Of a stretch of 64,000 nt of DNA, positions 17,982-26,787 are shown one piece after another. The notes beneath the pieces were generated by a model that worked only from the letters and a program-made list of their open reading frames with translations, was not told the origin of the DNA and did no database searches. The stretch covers positions 26,539 to 90,538 of the forward strand of contig SXUI01000003.1 in the NCBI GenBank assembly GCA_005790605.1, in the 5' to 3' direction. Source of the stretch: Planctomycetia bacterium. GTDB lineage: Bacteria; Planctomycetota; Phycisphaerae; Phycisphaerales; SM1A02. Each line of letters starts with the position of its first letter. The first letter of the stretch is position 1. The translations under genes were made by a program, and so were the position numbers.

Positions 17982-19018
17982 GGGGACGCGGGAATCGTGA
18001 TGCGAACTCCACCGGTCACGGGGACGAACCGAAACACGCCCTCATTTTCACGCGCGATCTGTTCAAGTCCCGCGCGCCCCGCTTCCGAGCCGAAGCAGAT
18101 GGTGTTGATGATCGACGCGCGACGCTGCTTGTGATTGAGTCGAGTCACTTCATCGGGACCCTCGCCGGGGATCTCACCATCAGTGAGGAAAAAGATGACA
18201 TCCGGTGATGCGGGAAGTTCATACACGCGCTCGAAGGAAGTCATTGGATAGGTGCCTCCACCCGGGGATTGCTCCTCGATCCACTTCTTCATGCGCAAGA
18301 TGTTCCCTTTCGATGCTCGGACCCAACTCTCCTCCCAGTCTGGGATTCGGCGGTCATCCGAAAAGAGCACCACATAGAAACTCGCGAAGTCAGGAAGCGC
18401 CGCGATCGAACGCTTCAACTCATTCATCGCGACCGTGAATCGATCATCCATCTGCATCGAACCGGAAATGTCCACGATGAACGCGAATCGAGTGCCTCTT
18501 CCCCCCACTCCGAAGAAGCTCGTTCCTCCGCCACCGCGTCCAGAACCAATCCCGATCCCTTGTCCAGCGCCACCCGGCCCCACGATGCCTCCGGGCCCGG
18601 GCGCTTGCAACATGCCGAAACTGTTCTGCGTTGGATCATCGCTTGCGAGGTCTGCGCTGAGTGCCGGAATCTCATCGGGGTCCGGCATGATCTCGCCCGC
18701 CGCGAGCGGCGATGGATCTGGCAGTTCTACTTGCTCATCGGGAGCCACTTGCTCTTGCGCATCGGCAAGATTGACTTCAACGGGCGCGTCATAACTTCGC
18801 GCGTCAACTGCCGGCTGGCGGTACCACCAGAGTGACAACATGACGGAGATGTGGACGACAAGCGAAAGCGCAAAGGCGAAGAGGAGGAGATGAACCCAGT
18901 ACTCGCGGCTGTACCGCCGCTGATCCCCGAGCGCGCGAATGCCCTTTGCCAATGCGCGCCCCTGCTCCTTCACGGGAGCAGCAGCAAGATCGCGAGTTGG
19001 ACTTGCCGGATTTTGCAT
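17978..19018 (-). CDS. VWA-domain protein on a TonB-like membrane anchor
   Basis: A 346-residue protein. Residues 1-40 are a short basic cytoplasmic tail. One membrane helix spans about 42-66 and contains SLVVH (Ser52, His56), the same Ser-x-x-x-His spacing that TonB uses to engage ExbB/ExbD. Then comes a Pro/Asp/Glu-rich stretch (78-130) and a Gly-rich linker (140-175), followed by a von Willebrand A domain (177-340). The metal ion site DISGS (Asp183, Ser185, Ser187), Thr256 and Asp280 (FLTDGE) is complete. The start at 19018 is the first ATG giving this architecture; the open frame continues antisense across pyrH and frr but is not believable. First gene of the operon with exbB and two exbD. 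Confidence 0.88.
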   Translation of the reverse strand: MQNPASPTRDLAAAPVKEQGRALAKGIRALGDQRRYSREYWVHLLLFAFALSLVVHISVMLSLWWYRQPAVDARSYDAPVEVNLADAQEQVAPDEQVELPDPSPLAAGEIMPDPDEIPALSADLASDDPTQNSFGMLQAPGPGGIVGPGGAGQGIGIGSGRGGGGTSFFGVGGRGTRFAFIVDISGSMQMDDRFTVAMNELKRSIAALPDFASFYVVLFSDDRRIPDWEESWVRASKGNILRMKKWIEEQSPGGGTYPMTSFERVYELPASPDVIFFLTDGEIPGEGPDEVTRLNHKQRRASIINTICFGSEAGRAGLEQIARENEGVFRFVPVTGGVRITIPASP

Positions 19019-19177
19019 GCAATCCCTGTTCAGACCGCGCGACAACAAGACAGAGTGCGCACTCCCATCAGTTTCTACGAGATTGCGCGCGCTGTGCGCG
19101 CAGTCGCCCTGCAAAAATCCTAGATTTCGCAGAGAATGCGCGCGCGTCGATCCACCTCGCCCTGACGAGTCCTCACC

Positions 19178-19903
19178 ATGCCAATGAGTCGCCCCAAGAA
19201 CCGAATTCTCCTCAAGATCTCTGGCGAGAGCCTCGCGCAGCCTGGCCACTTGGGCATCAGTACGGAAGAGTTGCGGATCATCGCAAAAGAAATCGCTAGT
19301 GCCGCCGAACTCGGCGGCGAGATCGCGGTGGTTGTCGGCGGCGGGAACATCGTGCGCGGCGCAACCCTCGCCGCAAGCGGGATCATCCATCAGTCCACCG
19401 CGGACTACATGGGAATGCTCGCGACCGTCATGAACGGGATGGCGCTCAAGGAAGTTCTCGAAGAACTCGGCCGGCCCGCTCGCATCATGAGCGCGATCAA
19501 TGTGCCCGCCGTTGCGGAGCCCTTCATTCGCGCTCGCGCCGTCCGACACCTCGAAAAGGGCCGCGTGGTCGTCCTCGTCGCCGGAACGGGGAATCCCTTC
19601 TTCACGACAGACACCTGCGCGTCCCTCCGCGCGATCGAGCTCAACGCCAGCATGCTCCTGAAGGCTACGAAGGTTGACGGCATCTACTCCGCCGACCCCA
19701 AGATACACCCCGACGCGACCCGCTTCGACCGCCTTACTTTCGCGTCCGCGATCGAAAAGAAACTTGGCGTGATGGACCTCACCGCGCTCACGATGTGCAT
19801 GGAACACGACCTGCCAGTCTGTGTCTTTGATTACCGAGTCGCAGGCAATATCAAGCGAGTCGTCAGCGGCGAACGCATTGGAACCCTTGTGACGAAGTCC
19901 TGA
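19178..19903 (+). CDS. pyrH: uridylate kinase PyrH
   Basis: A 241-residue amino-acid-kinase-fold UMP kinase. Seen: ILLKISGESL at the N-terminus, VVVGGGNIVRG for phosphate binding, LVAGTGNPFFTTDTCA, and KVDGIYSADPK. It phosphorylates UMP to UDP and is allosterically controlled by GTP and UTP in most bacteria. The length is normal. It is followed by frr after 57 nt, the usual pyrH-frr pairing, but rpsB and tsf are not upstream. The divergent VWA operon starts 159 nt away. Confidence 0.97.
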   Translation: MPMSRPKNRILLKISGESLAQPGHLGISTEELRIIAKEIASAAELGGEIAVVVGGGNIVRGATLAASGIIHQSTADYMGMLATVMNGMALKEVLEELGRPARIMSAINVPAVAEPFIRARAVRHLEKGRVVVLVAGTGNPFFTTDTCASLRAIELNASMLLKATKVDGIYSADPKIHPDATRFDRLTFASAIEKKLGVMDLTALTMCMEHDLPVCVFDYRVAGNIKRVVSGERIGTLVTKS

Positions 19904-19960
19904 CCGAGCCCCTGCTTCCTGCAACAAGCGCGACCCCTGCGCGGTATCCTCTTCTGCCCT

Positions 19961-20527
19961 ATGGACATCGACACGCTCATCCTTGAAACCGACGACCGCA
20001 TGCAGAAAACGACGGACTACCTGCAAAAGGAACTCCGCGGCATGAGGACCGGTCGGGCAACGGTGGCCTTGCTTGAGTATGTGAAGGTCGACTACTACGG
20101 ATCCCACACCGATCTGCGCGAACTCGCCATGATCAATGTGGCGGACGCAACACAACTCTTGGTGAAACCCTTCGATCCAGGATGCAAGAGCGAAGTTGTC
20201 AAGGCGATCGAAGCCGCAGGCGTTGGCGCGCGCGCACAGGTCGAAGGGAATGCGATTCGAGTGAGCGTCCCTGCGCCTTCTTCCGACCGTCGCAAGCAAC
20301 TCGTGGTGCAAGTCAAGAAACTTGCCGAGGATTCGAAAGTCGCGATCCGAAACGAGCGCCGCGATTGCAACAAAGCCATCGAACATCTTGTCGCAGACAA
20401 GAAGAACGCGATCCCCGAAGACGCTGCAAAGAAGTCCAAGGAAGAGATCGATGAGATGACGAAGAAGTACTGCGAACGCGTGGACGAACTCGCAGAGAAA
20501 AAAGTGACCGAGATTGAGGAAGTCTGA
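19961..20527 (+). CDS. frr: ribosome recycling factor
   Basis: A 188-residue protein with the full RRF pattern: an N-terminal helix, LRGMRTGRATVALLEYVKVDYYG, the central domain with LLVKPFDPG, and the C-terminal helix with ESKVAIRNERRDCNKAIEHL. It splits post-termination ribosomes together with EF-G. Normal family length (about 185). Downstream of pyrH in the conserved order. Confidence 0.97.
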   Translation: MDIDTLILETDDRMQKTTDYLQKELRGMRTGRATVALLEYVKVDYYGSHTDLRELAMINVADATQLLVKPFDPGCKSEVVKAIEAAGVGARAQVEGNAIRVSVPAPSSDRRKQLVVQVKKLAEDSKVAIRNERRDCNKAIEHLVADKKNAIPEDAAKKSKEEIDEMTKKYCERVDELAEKKVTEIEEV

Positions 20528-20640
20528 GCCAACGCCCGCAATCGCGACCGCCCTCATCTTTCGCTGCACCGACGCGTTGCGTCGCGTTTCCCGAAACTAA
20601 ACCACGCGCTCGCCGAGCCGCGATGGTGTCCGGAGTACCT

Positions 20641-23013
20641 ATGTTGCACGAACTGACCCGATCACTCAGCGCCCGCCACAGCACACTCTCGACGCACGTG
20701 CGCCACCGATCGCACGCCATCGGGCGGGCTTTCCGACTCGGTCTTTGGACCGTCGCCCTCGGGCTCGGTACATCGACAAGCTTTGCCCAAACCGCAGCCC
20801 CCAAGGGGATGCTGATCGAAGCGGACAACACTGTCATCTCGCAATCCTGCACCGCGACACCCATCGTCGGAGTGCTCCTCGATGCGGATGGCAACGGCGT
20901 TGTGCACATTCAAGGCGACGCCGATGGCAAGCCCATCACTGTCGACTTCGGCGGCGGGCTTCTGCTTGGAAGCGCACTCTCCCCAGAGCGCCTCAGCGGT
21001 GTCGGCATCGTCGTCACCGGAAAGAATGTCACGCTCCGGAACGGGAAGGTGAAGGGATTCAAAGTCGGCATCCGCGGAGAGGGATGCGACGGACTTGTGC
21101 TCGAGGACTTCGATACCAGCGACAACTACGCGCAGCTCCTGCAATCCAAACCGTGGAAGGAAAACGGCGCCGACTGGCTCTTCCCTCATCAGAATGACGC
21201 CGGAGAGTGGGCGGGTTCGCACGGCGCAGGAGTTTCAATCTCCAACGCGAAGGGCGTGACGATTCGGCGCGTCACGAGCCTCCGAACCCAAAACGGCGTG
21301 CTGTTGTCAGGCGTCAACGACTCGAAGATCTACGACAACGACTGCTCGTTTCTCTCAGGCTGGGGACTCGCCCTTTGGCGGTCGAATCGCAATGAGATCG
21401 CGCGCAACAACTTCGACTTCTGCATTCGCGGGTATTCGAATGGGGTCTACGCGCGCGGTCAAGATTCCGCGGGCATCCTGATGTTTGAGCAATGCTCAGA
21501 CAATCTCATCGCGCTCAATAGTTGCACGCATTCCGGTGATGGCATCTTTGCCTTCGCCGGTCGCGAAGCACTCGGCGAGGCTCCGCCTCCCGCGTCTGCC
21601 CCTGGCGGAAGCGAACCGAGCGCGTGGTACCGTGGGCGTGGATGTAACAACAACCGGTTCATTGGCAATGACCTTTCATTCTCCTCTGCGCATGGCCTTG
21701 AATTGACGTTCAGTTTCGGCAATCAAGTGCTTCGGAATCGCTTCGAGGGCAATGGTTTCTGCGGAGTTTGGGGCGGATACTCGCGCGATACCCTCATCGC
21801 CTCGAACACCTTTGAGGGCAACGGCGGCGCGGGTCACGGGCGTGAACGCGGCGGCATCGCGATGGAGCACGCACAAGGAACGCGCATCGAAGACAACCAG
21901 TTCTCATTGCATCCGCAAGGCGTGGCGATTTGGATGGATGAGGATGCGTCACTCGCGAAGCTGCCTTGGAGCATCGCCAACGGGAGTGAAGCCAAGAACA
22001 ATCGAATTCAATCGAACTCGTTCACCAAAGACGATGTCGCCATTGCGCTGATCGGAACGCAAGCAACTTCATTGGATCACAATCAATTCACGGAGTGCGC
22101 GACGGAACTTCTTGCCGAAGGCGCGACAGACACCAAGCAGTCCGATGAGGGGCACGCGTCAAGCGCGCCCACAGCCGAGTCCATCGAAACGCTGCTCGCG
22201 GCATTGCCCGGCACTCGAAAGGCAGTCGGCTTTCGCGATGCGCTACGCGGGCGCGATCGCATCGTGATGCTCGAGCGTGGCCCATACGAATGGAATCGAC
22301 CGATCATTGTGCGGCTCAATCAATCACAGAGCCGCGCACAGTATGGGTTACATGGATTCCCGAAGATGGTTGGCGCGGATGTCCTCGGTCGAGGACCCCT
22401 CTTCATTGGTATGGCGAGGGATGATCGAGGCGCTGAAGTTGCCGCGGATCCCGCAGGGTTCGTGACGCCATATCTCGTGCAGATTCGCGCAATCAACAAG
22501 GTCAAAGTGCGCTACCTCGACATTCTCGCACCTGCAGAGTGGCGTACTCGGTTCTTCGCCCTGCAAGGCCCCAACGGGACAGTCGATCCAACCAAGGATT
22601 CGGCAGGTTTTGACGCACTGGCCGCCGCTGGCGAACTGGAATTCGTTTTGCGGGAGCTCGCGTTTGAATACGGCGCCCGCGCTCCCCAGCAGACGGTGAA
22701 TGATCCCGACGTCCAGAAGCTCACGCTCCCGAGCGATGGGTTTGGGATGGTTGCCGAGACGACGCTGCACTTCATTCCCGGGAAGTACCGGATCCATCTT
22801 GAATCCTGCGATGCTGCGCGTGTTCGGTTCGATGGTCGGGTCGTGCTTGACCGATTCAATCGCGTCGGCGAAAGTGCGATCACCGACGACGCGTTCGCGT
22901 TCGAAATCACTGAGGAACGCGAAGTACCCATCAAAGTTGAGCACTTTGATAGCGCCGGTGAAGCACACCTACGAATCTACTTCGAAGCCATTGATCCGAT
23001 CATCAAGGGATAG
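20641..23013 (+). CDS. secreted right-handed beta-helix protein with a PA14-like C-terminal domain
   Basis: A 790-residue protein; the ATG at 20641 has GGAG 5 nt upstream, which beats the ATG at 20623. A long N-terminal leader ends in a signal-like stretch (LGLWTVALGLGTSTSFA). Residues about 75-480 are repeated parallel beta-helix rungs with N/D-x-F patterns, such as NDCSFLSG, NNFDFC, NTFEGNGG and EDNQFSL, as in NosD/pectate-lyase-like proteins. The last 90 residues contain GKYRIHLESCDAARVRFDGR followed by VVLD, close to the PA14 sugar-binding fold. Carbohydrate binding or processing is likely but the substrate is unknown. A stand-alone gene between frr and nrdR. Confidence 0.82.
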   Translation: MLHELTRSLSARHSTLSTHVRHRSHAIGRAFRLGLWTVALGLGTSTSFAQTAAPKGMLIEADNTVISQSCTATPIVGVLLDADGNGVVHIQGDADGKPITVDFGGGLLLGSALSPERLSGVGIVVTGKNVTLRNGKVKGFKVGIRGEGCDGLVLEDFDTSDNYAQLLQSKPWKENGADWLFPHQNDAGEWAGSHGAGVSISNAKGVTIRRVTSLRTQNGVLLSGVNDSKIYDNDCSFLSGWGLALWRSNRNEIARNNFDFCIRGYSNGVYARGQDSAGILMFEQCSDNLIALNSCTHSGDGIFAFAGREALGEAPPPASAPGGSEPSAWYRGRGCNNNRFIGNDLSFSSAHGLELTFSFGNQVLRNRFEGNGFCGVWGGYSRDTLIASNTFEGNGGAGHGRERGGIAMEHAQGTRIEDNQFSLHPQGVAIWMDEDASLAKLPWSIANGSEAKNNRIQSNSFTKDDVAIALIGTQATSLDHNQFTECATELLAEGATDTKQSDEGHASSAPTAESIETLLAALPGTRKAVGFRDALRGRDRIVMLERGPYEWNRPIIVRLNQSQSRAQYGLHGFPKMVGADVLGRGPLFIGMARDDRGAEVAADPAGFVTPYLVQIRAINKVKVRYLDILAPAEWRTRFFALQGPNGTVDPTKDSAGFDALAAAGELEFVLRELAFEYGARAPQQTVNDPDVQKLTLPSDGFGMVAETTLHFIPGKYRIHLESCDAARVRFDGRVVLDRFNRVGESAITDDAFAFEITEEREVPIKVEHFDSAGEAHLRIYFEAIDPIIKG

Positions 23014-23036
23014 CGCAGACGACACGAGGTTCCATC

Positions 23037-23525
23037 ATGCAATGTCCGGCATGTAAGGAAGACGACGACAAGGTCATCGACAGTCGCCCGTCCGACGACG
23101 GGGCGGCAGTGCGTCGGCGTCGTGAATGCAATCGGTGCGCGAAACGCTTTACGACATACGAGCGACTCGAGCGCACCGCGCGACTCATGGTGGTGAAACG
23201 AGACGGAGCATGTGTTCCCTTCGAAATCGAAAACATCATGCGCGGCATTCAGGCGGCTTGCGGGAAGCGCCCTGTCTCTGAGGCGGCCAAGTTGCATCTC
23301 GCGCAGGAAGTGGATGATGAGTTACACGCTGAGTTCGATCGCGAAGTCCGAAGCGACGAAGTAGGCAAACGCGTCGCGCTGAAGCTCCGAGCGCTCGACA
23401 AGATCGCCTATGTTCGGTTCGCCAGTGAGTACCACGGGTTTCGCAGCCTCGAAGAATTTGCCGACGAAATAAGGCATTTGCTCGACGAACCGCCGGAGTT
23501 CCCGAATCAGCGGCCTTTGTTCTAG
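23037..23525 (+). CDS. nrdR: transcriptional repressor NrdR
   Basis: A 162-residue protein. The N-terminal zinc ribbon has CPAC (Cys3, Cys6) and a second CNRC pair, followed by RFTTYER. The ATP-cone domain starts at VVKRDGACVPFE. NrdR senses nucleotides and represses ribonucleotide reductase genes. A GAGG ribosome binding site lies 7 nt before the ATG. It is followed by thrS after 46 nt. No ribonucleotide reductase gene is in the window. Confidence 0.97.
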   Translation: MQCPACKEDDDKVIDSRPSDDGAAVRRRRECNRCAKRFTTYERLERTARLMVVKRDGACVPFEIENIMRGIQAACGKRPVSEAAKLHLAQEVDDELHAEFDREVRSDEVGKRVALKLRALDKIAYVRFASEYHGFRSLEEFADEIRHLLDEPPEFPNQRPLF

Positions 23526-23571
23526 CCGCATCCGCCGACCGTGTGGGCACGCCGATACACTTGCCCACCCC

Positions 23572-25665
23572 ATGGTGCGCATCACTCTCAAAGACGGAAC
23601 CTGCAAGGAATTCGAAGCTGCTCCAACCGCTGGCGAGGTTGCGGCATCGATCGGCGCAGGACTCGCGAAAGCGGCACTTGGCGCGAAGGTGAATGGTGAA
23701 CTCGTTGATCTCGCGCACCGCATTCCAACCGACAGCACGCTGGAGATCGTGACGGCAAAGAATCGTGATGGAACCGTGAGCGCGGAGTCGCTCTACCTGC
23801 TTCGCCACTCTTGCGCCCATGTCATGGCCGAGGCGATCACTCGGCTTTTCCCGGGCGTCCAACTGGTCTACGGACCACCTCTTGAAACAAATTTTTATTA
23901 CGACATGTCCTTCCCGCCTGGCAGCGTAATGTCGACTGACGACTTCGCTCGCGTCGAGGCGGAGATGGGGAAAATCATCGAGGAAAACAGAGCGTTTACA
24001 CGATTCAACTTGCCCGTTGAAGAAGGCATGGAGAAGCTGACGCGCGAGGGGTCGAAGTACAAACTCGACAACGCTCGACGCGCCGTCGAAGCGGGCTCGA
24101 ATGAACTTTCTTGGTACGCAACGGGAACACCCGGGCGCGACTGGGAAGATCTCTGCCGCGGACCACATGTGCCGTCGACTGGAAAGATCGGCGCGTTCAA
24201 AGTGCTCTCCCTCGCATCAAGTTATTGGAAAGGCGACGAGAAGTCCGACAGACTCACGCGCGTGTATGGAACCGCCTTCGCGACGAAGGAAGAACTCGCG
24301 CAGTTCACCAAGCAGTCAGAGGAAGCCAAGAAGCGCGATCACCGCGTGCTCGGCAAACAACTGAAGCTGTTTCACATCGATGAAATGGTTGGGCAAGGCT
24401 TGGTGCTCTGGACGCCCAACGGCGGCATCGTGCGCAGTGAATTGCAGAACTTCATCGGAACCGAATTACGCCGACAGGGCTACTTTCAGGTGTTTACGCC
24501 ACACATCGGCAAACTAGAACTCTATCGAACGAGCGGGCACTTCCCGTACTACCGTGAGAGCCAGTACCCGCCCATCATCGAACACGACGCGATGGCGAAG
24601 CTCGCGGACGAGGGCTGCACCTGTGGCGAACTCTCCAATCGCATGGCAGCAGGCGAGGTCGATGGGTACATGCTCAAGCCCATGAATTGCCCGCATCACA
24701 TTCGCATCTTTGCGAGTGAGCCTCGGAGCTATCGCGATCTTCCCGTGCGACTCGCGGAGTTCGGCACGGTCTACCGCTGGGAGCAGTCTGGTGAAATCGG
24801 CGGCATGACGCGCGTGCGCGGCTTCACCCAAGACGACGCGCACTTGTTTGTTCGCGAAGATCAGATTGCGGAAGAAGTGCTCGGCTGTCTCTCGATCGTG
24901 AAGCTCATCTTTGGAACGCTCGGCATCGAGGACTATCGAGTGCGAGTTGGTCTGCGCGACCCGGACAGTCAAAAGTATGTCGGCGACAGCGAGAACTGGG
25001 ACAAGGCGGAAGCGGCGTGTCGCAACGCGGTCGCAACGCTTGGAGTGCCCTTCAGCGAGGAACCTGGCGAAGCTGCGTTCTACGGTCCGAAGATCGACTT
25101 CGTGGTGAAGGATGTCATCGGGCGCAGCTGGCAACTCGGCACCGTGCAGGTGGATTACAACCTCCCGATTCGATTCGACCTCAGTTATGTAGGCGCCGAC
25201 AACAAGTCCCATCGCCCGGTCATGATCCATCGTGCGCCCTTCGGTTCCATGGAGCGATTTGTCGGCGTGCTCATCGAACACTTCGCAGGCGCGTTTCCAC
25301 TTTGGCTTTCGCCTGAACAAGTTCGGGTGCTCCCAATCTCGGAAAAGAGTGCGGAGTACGCGAATGAACTCCTTGCTGCCCTCAAGGCGCGTGGCATTCG
25401 CGCGAGTGTTGACCATGCCAACGATCGTGTGCAAGCGAAAATCAAGGTCGCCGCAGAAGCGAAGATCCCTTACATGGCAGTGGTGGGTCCTCGCGACGCG
25501 GAACAGCGGGCGGTCAGTGTTCGAGCTCGAGGCGTCGAGGCCAACCTCGGAGAGATGTCGTTTGACGCATTCGTCGACGGCATCGCTGCGGAGTTCGAGC
25601 AGCGATTACTCAGCGGCGCGCCTGGAACCGTACAAGCCACACTCGGAAGCGCGTCCAAGGCATAA
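23572..25665 (+). CDS. thrS: threonyl-tRNA synthetase
   Basis: A 697-residue class II synthetase. TGS domain at 1-65, second additional (editing-like) domain with RHSCAHVMAEAI, and the catalytic core with LKPMNCPHH (zinc cysteine), the motif 2 region GTVYRWEQSGEIGG, and motif 3 GSMERFVGVLIEHFAG. The anticodon-binding domain contains VRVLPISEKSAEYA and a final FVDGIAAEF. An insertion with a CTC pair (DEGCTCGELSNRMAAGE, about 345-361) precedes LKPMNC, longer than in E. coli. It charges tRNA-Thr. A hairpin terminator follows at 25735. Confidence 0.97.
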   Translation: MVRITLKDGTCKEFEAAPTAGEVAASIGAGLAKAALGAKVNGELVDLAHRIPTDSTLEIVTAKNRDGTVSAESLYLLRHSCAHVMAEAITRLFPGVQLVYGPPLETNFYYDMSFPPGSVMSTDDFARVEAEMGKIIEENRAFTRFNLPVEEGMEKLTREGSKYKLDNARRAVEAGSNELSWYATGTPGRDWEDLCRGPHVPSTGKIGAFKVLSLASSYWKGDEKSDRLTRVYGTAFATKEELAQFTKQSEEAKKRDHRVLGKQLKLFHIDEMVGQGLVLWTPNGGIVRSELQNFIGTELRRQGYFQVFTPHIGKLELYRTSGHFPYYRESQYPPIIEHDAMAKLADEGCTCGELSNRMAAGEVDGYMLKPMNCPHHIRIFASEPRSYRDLPVRLAEFGTVYRWEQSGEIGGMTRVRGFTQDDAHLFVREDQIAEEVLGCLSIVKLIFGTLGIEDYRVRVGLRDPDSQKYVGDSENWDKAEAACRNAVATLGVPFSEEPGEAAFYGPKIDFVVKDVIGRSWQLGTVQVDYNLPIRFDLSYVGADNKSHRPVMIHRAPFGSMERFVGVLIEHFAGAFPLWLSPEQVRVLPISEKSAEYANELLAALKARGIRASVDHANDRVQAKIKVAAEAKIPYMAVVGPRDAEQRAVSVRARGVEANLGEMSFDAFVDGIAAEFEQRLLSGAPGTVQATLGSASKA

Positions 25666-26079
25666 CGCGGCTGAGAACCCCCTCTTCCCCGCGAACATGC
25701 TGCCCTGCGATGAAGCGCCGCACGGGTAAAAACCCCCGCGCGATGCGCTGGCGCGGGATCCCACGCAAAAACAGCGCGCGGATCGGGCGACTCTCGCTTC
25801 CCCCGCCCGCTGTTTGATGCTATGTTTAGGGCAGATGTTGAACTTCACCGCGCGCCACCCTTCATGAGCACTGTCCCTTCAGGACGAGTCCTCATGGTTG
25901 CCATGGGTATGGAACGCGCGCAGCGCCCAGAAGGGTTGCGAGTTCAGCTCCAACCACCTGCAGTCTCTCGTCGCGTGAAGAGTCGGATCGCGATTGGTTC
26001 GCGCATTCTTCTTCGCTCTTCCACGCATTCACTTCCCGCCTAACGCACGCCTGCTCACTCTTACAGAAGGAACGGACTT
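25666..26079 (+). promoter_or_regulatory. thrS-infC spacer and infC leader
   Basis: This 414-nt stretch holds the two hairpins noted above and the infC leader. A 73-codon open frame (25822-26043) is in the same frame as infC and ends at a TAA 37 nt before the proposed infC start. I see no homology for it and treat it as leader sequence, possibly an upstream ORF. The infC ribosome binding site lies at 26067-26071. A clear promoter could not be placed. Confidence 0.35.
25735..25757 (+). terminator. terminator candidate after thrS
   Basis: CCCGCGC (25735-25741) pairs with GCGCGGG (25751-25757) around a 9-nt loop, 69 nt past the thrS stop. A second hairpin from 25769 to 25815 ends in CTGTTT. The tracts of T are short. 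Confidence 0.45.
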
Positions 26080-26082
26080 ATC
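26067..26082 (+). promoter_or_regulatory. ribosome binding site and AUC start codon of infC
   Basis: AAGGA at 26067-26071 is followed after 8 nt by ATC at 26080. Between the in-frame TAA at 26041 and the first ATG at 26197 there is no ATG, GTG or TTG, yet conserved IF3 residues are encoded there. Hence the start must be a rare codon, and this one has the right spacing. Confidence 0.75.
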
Positions 26083-26748
26083 TTTCCGCCACGCAGACCA
26101 TCCGGAGGACAGCGCACAGATTCGCGCGATTACGGTCCTCGAGTCAACGACCGCATTCGCATCACTCCCATTCGCCTCATCGATGCCGAAGGCGAGATGA
26201 TCGGCGTGATCGAGCTCGACGAAGCTCGCCGACTTGCGCACGAAAAGGGTCTCGACCTCGTCGAGATCGCTGCGGACAGTCGACCTCCCGTCGTGAAAAT
26301 GATGGACTTCGGTCGATTCAAGTACGAGAGTTCCAAGAAGGAACGCGCGAACAAAGCGCGCAACAAAGTCTCGGAAATGAAAGAAGTTCGTCTCGGTCGA
26401 TCGATGAAAATCGATCCACACGATGTCGAGATTCGCATTGCACAAGCTCGGCGGTTCCTGATCGAAGGCCACCGTGTGCAAATCGTCCAGAACTTCCGCG
26501 GCCGAGAGATGGCGCATCGACATCGCGGCGAAGACCGCATGGATGACATCATCACCGCGCTCTCCGACCTCGCAAAAGTCGAGATGTCGCCGCGCCTCAA
26601 CGGTCGCCGCTTGACCATGGTGATGGTCCCCGAGCGACAGAAGATCGAGGCGTGGAAGCGCAAGATGATCGCTGAAGGAAAGCCGATCCTGCCAAGCGTC
26701 CCTGACATGATCGAGGAAATGGATCACGACGACGAAGACGACGAGTGA
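26080..26748 (+). CDS. infC: translation initiation factor IF-3, apparent AUC start
   Basis: About 222 residues when started at ATC 26080; the first ATG at 26197 would remove the conserved N-terminal motif GPRVNDRIRITPIRLIDAEG. The rest shows the two IF3 domains: EARRLAHEKGLDLVEIA and the linker KKERANKARNKVS, then VRLGRSMKIDPHDVEIRI with QARRFLIEGHRVQ. It ends in an acidic tail. IF3 rejects non-AUG starts, and infC with AUU or similar start codons is autoregulated in many bacteria, so an AUC start fits. The usual partners rpmI and rplT do not follow; a strong terminator does. Confidence 0.92.
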   Translation: MFPPRRPSGGQRTDSRDYGPRVNDRIRITPIRLIDAEGEMIGVIELDEARRLAHEKGLDLVEIAADSRPPVVKMMDFGRFKYESSKKERANKARNKVSEMKEVRLGRSMKIDPHDVEIRIAQARRFLIEGHRVQIVQNFRGREMAHRHRGEDRMDDIITALSDLAKVEMSPRLNGRRLTMVMVPERQKIEAWKRKMIAEGKPILPSVPDMIEEMDHDDEDDE

Positions 26749-26787
26749 TGGCGGCCTGACGCGCACACGCAGTCGCACGACAACAAG

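Noticed and set aside
19019..20569. Upstream continuation of the VWA frame (863 residues in total), antisense to pyrH and frr
   Set aside because: It runs through two conserved genes on the other strand, and the VWA protein has a natural start at 19018.
24514..25434. 306-codon open frame antisense to thrS
   Set aside because: Typical antisense frame of GC-rich DNA, covered by a conserved synthetase.
25822..26043. 73-codon frame in the infC leader
   Set aside because: No recognisable protein and biased composition; kept only as part of the leader description.
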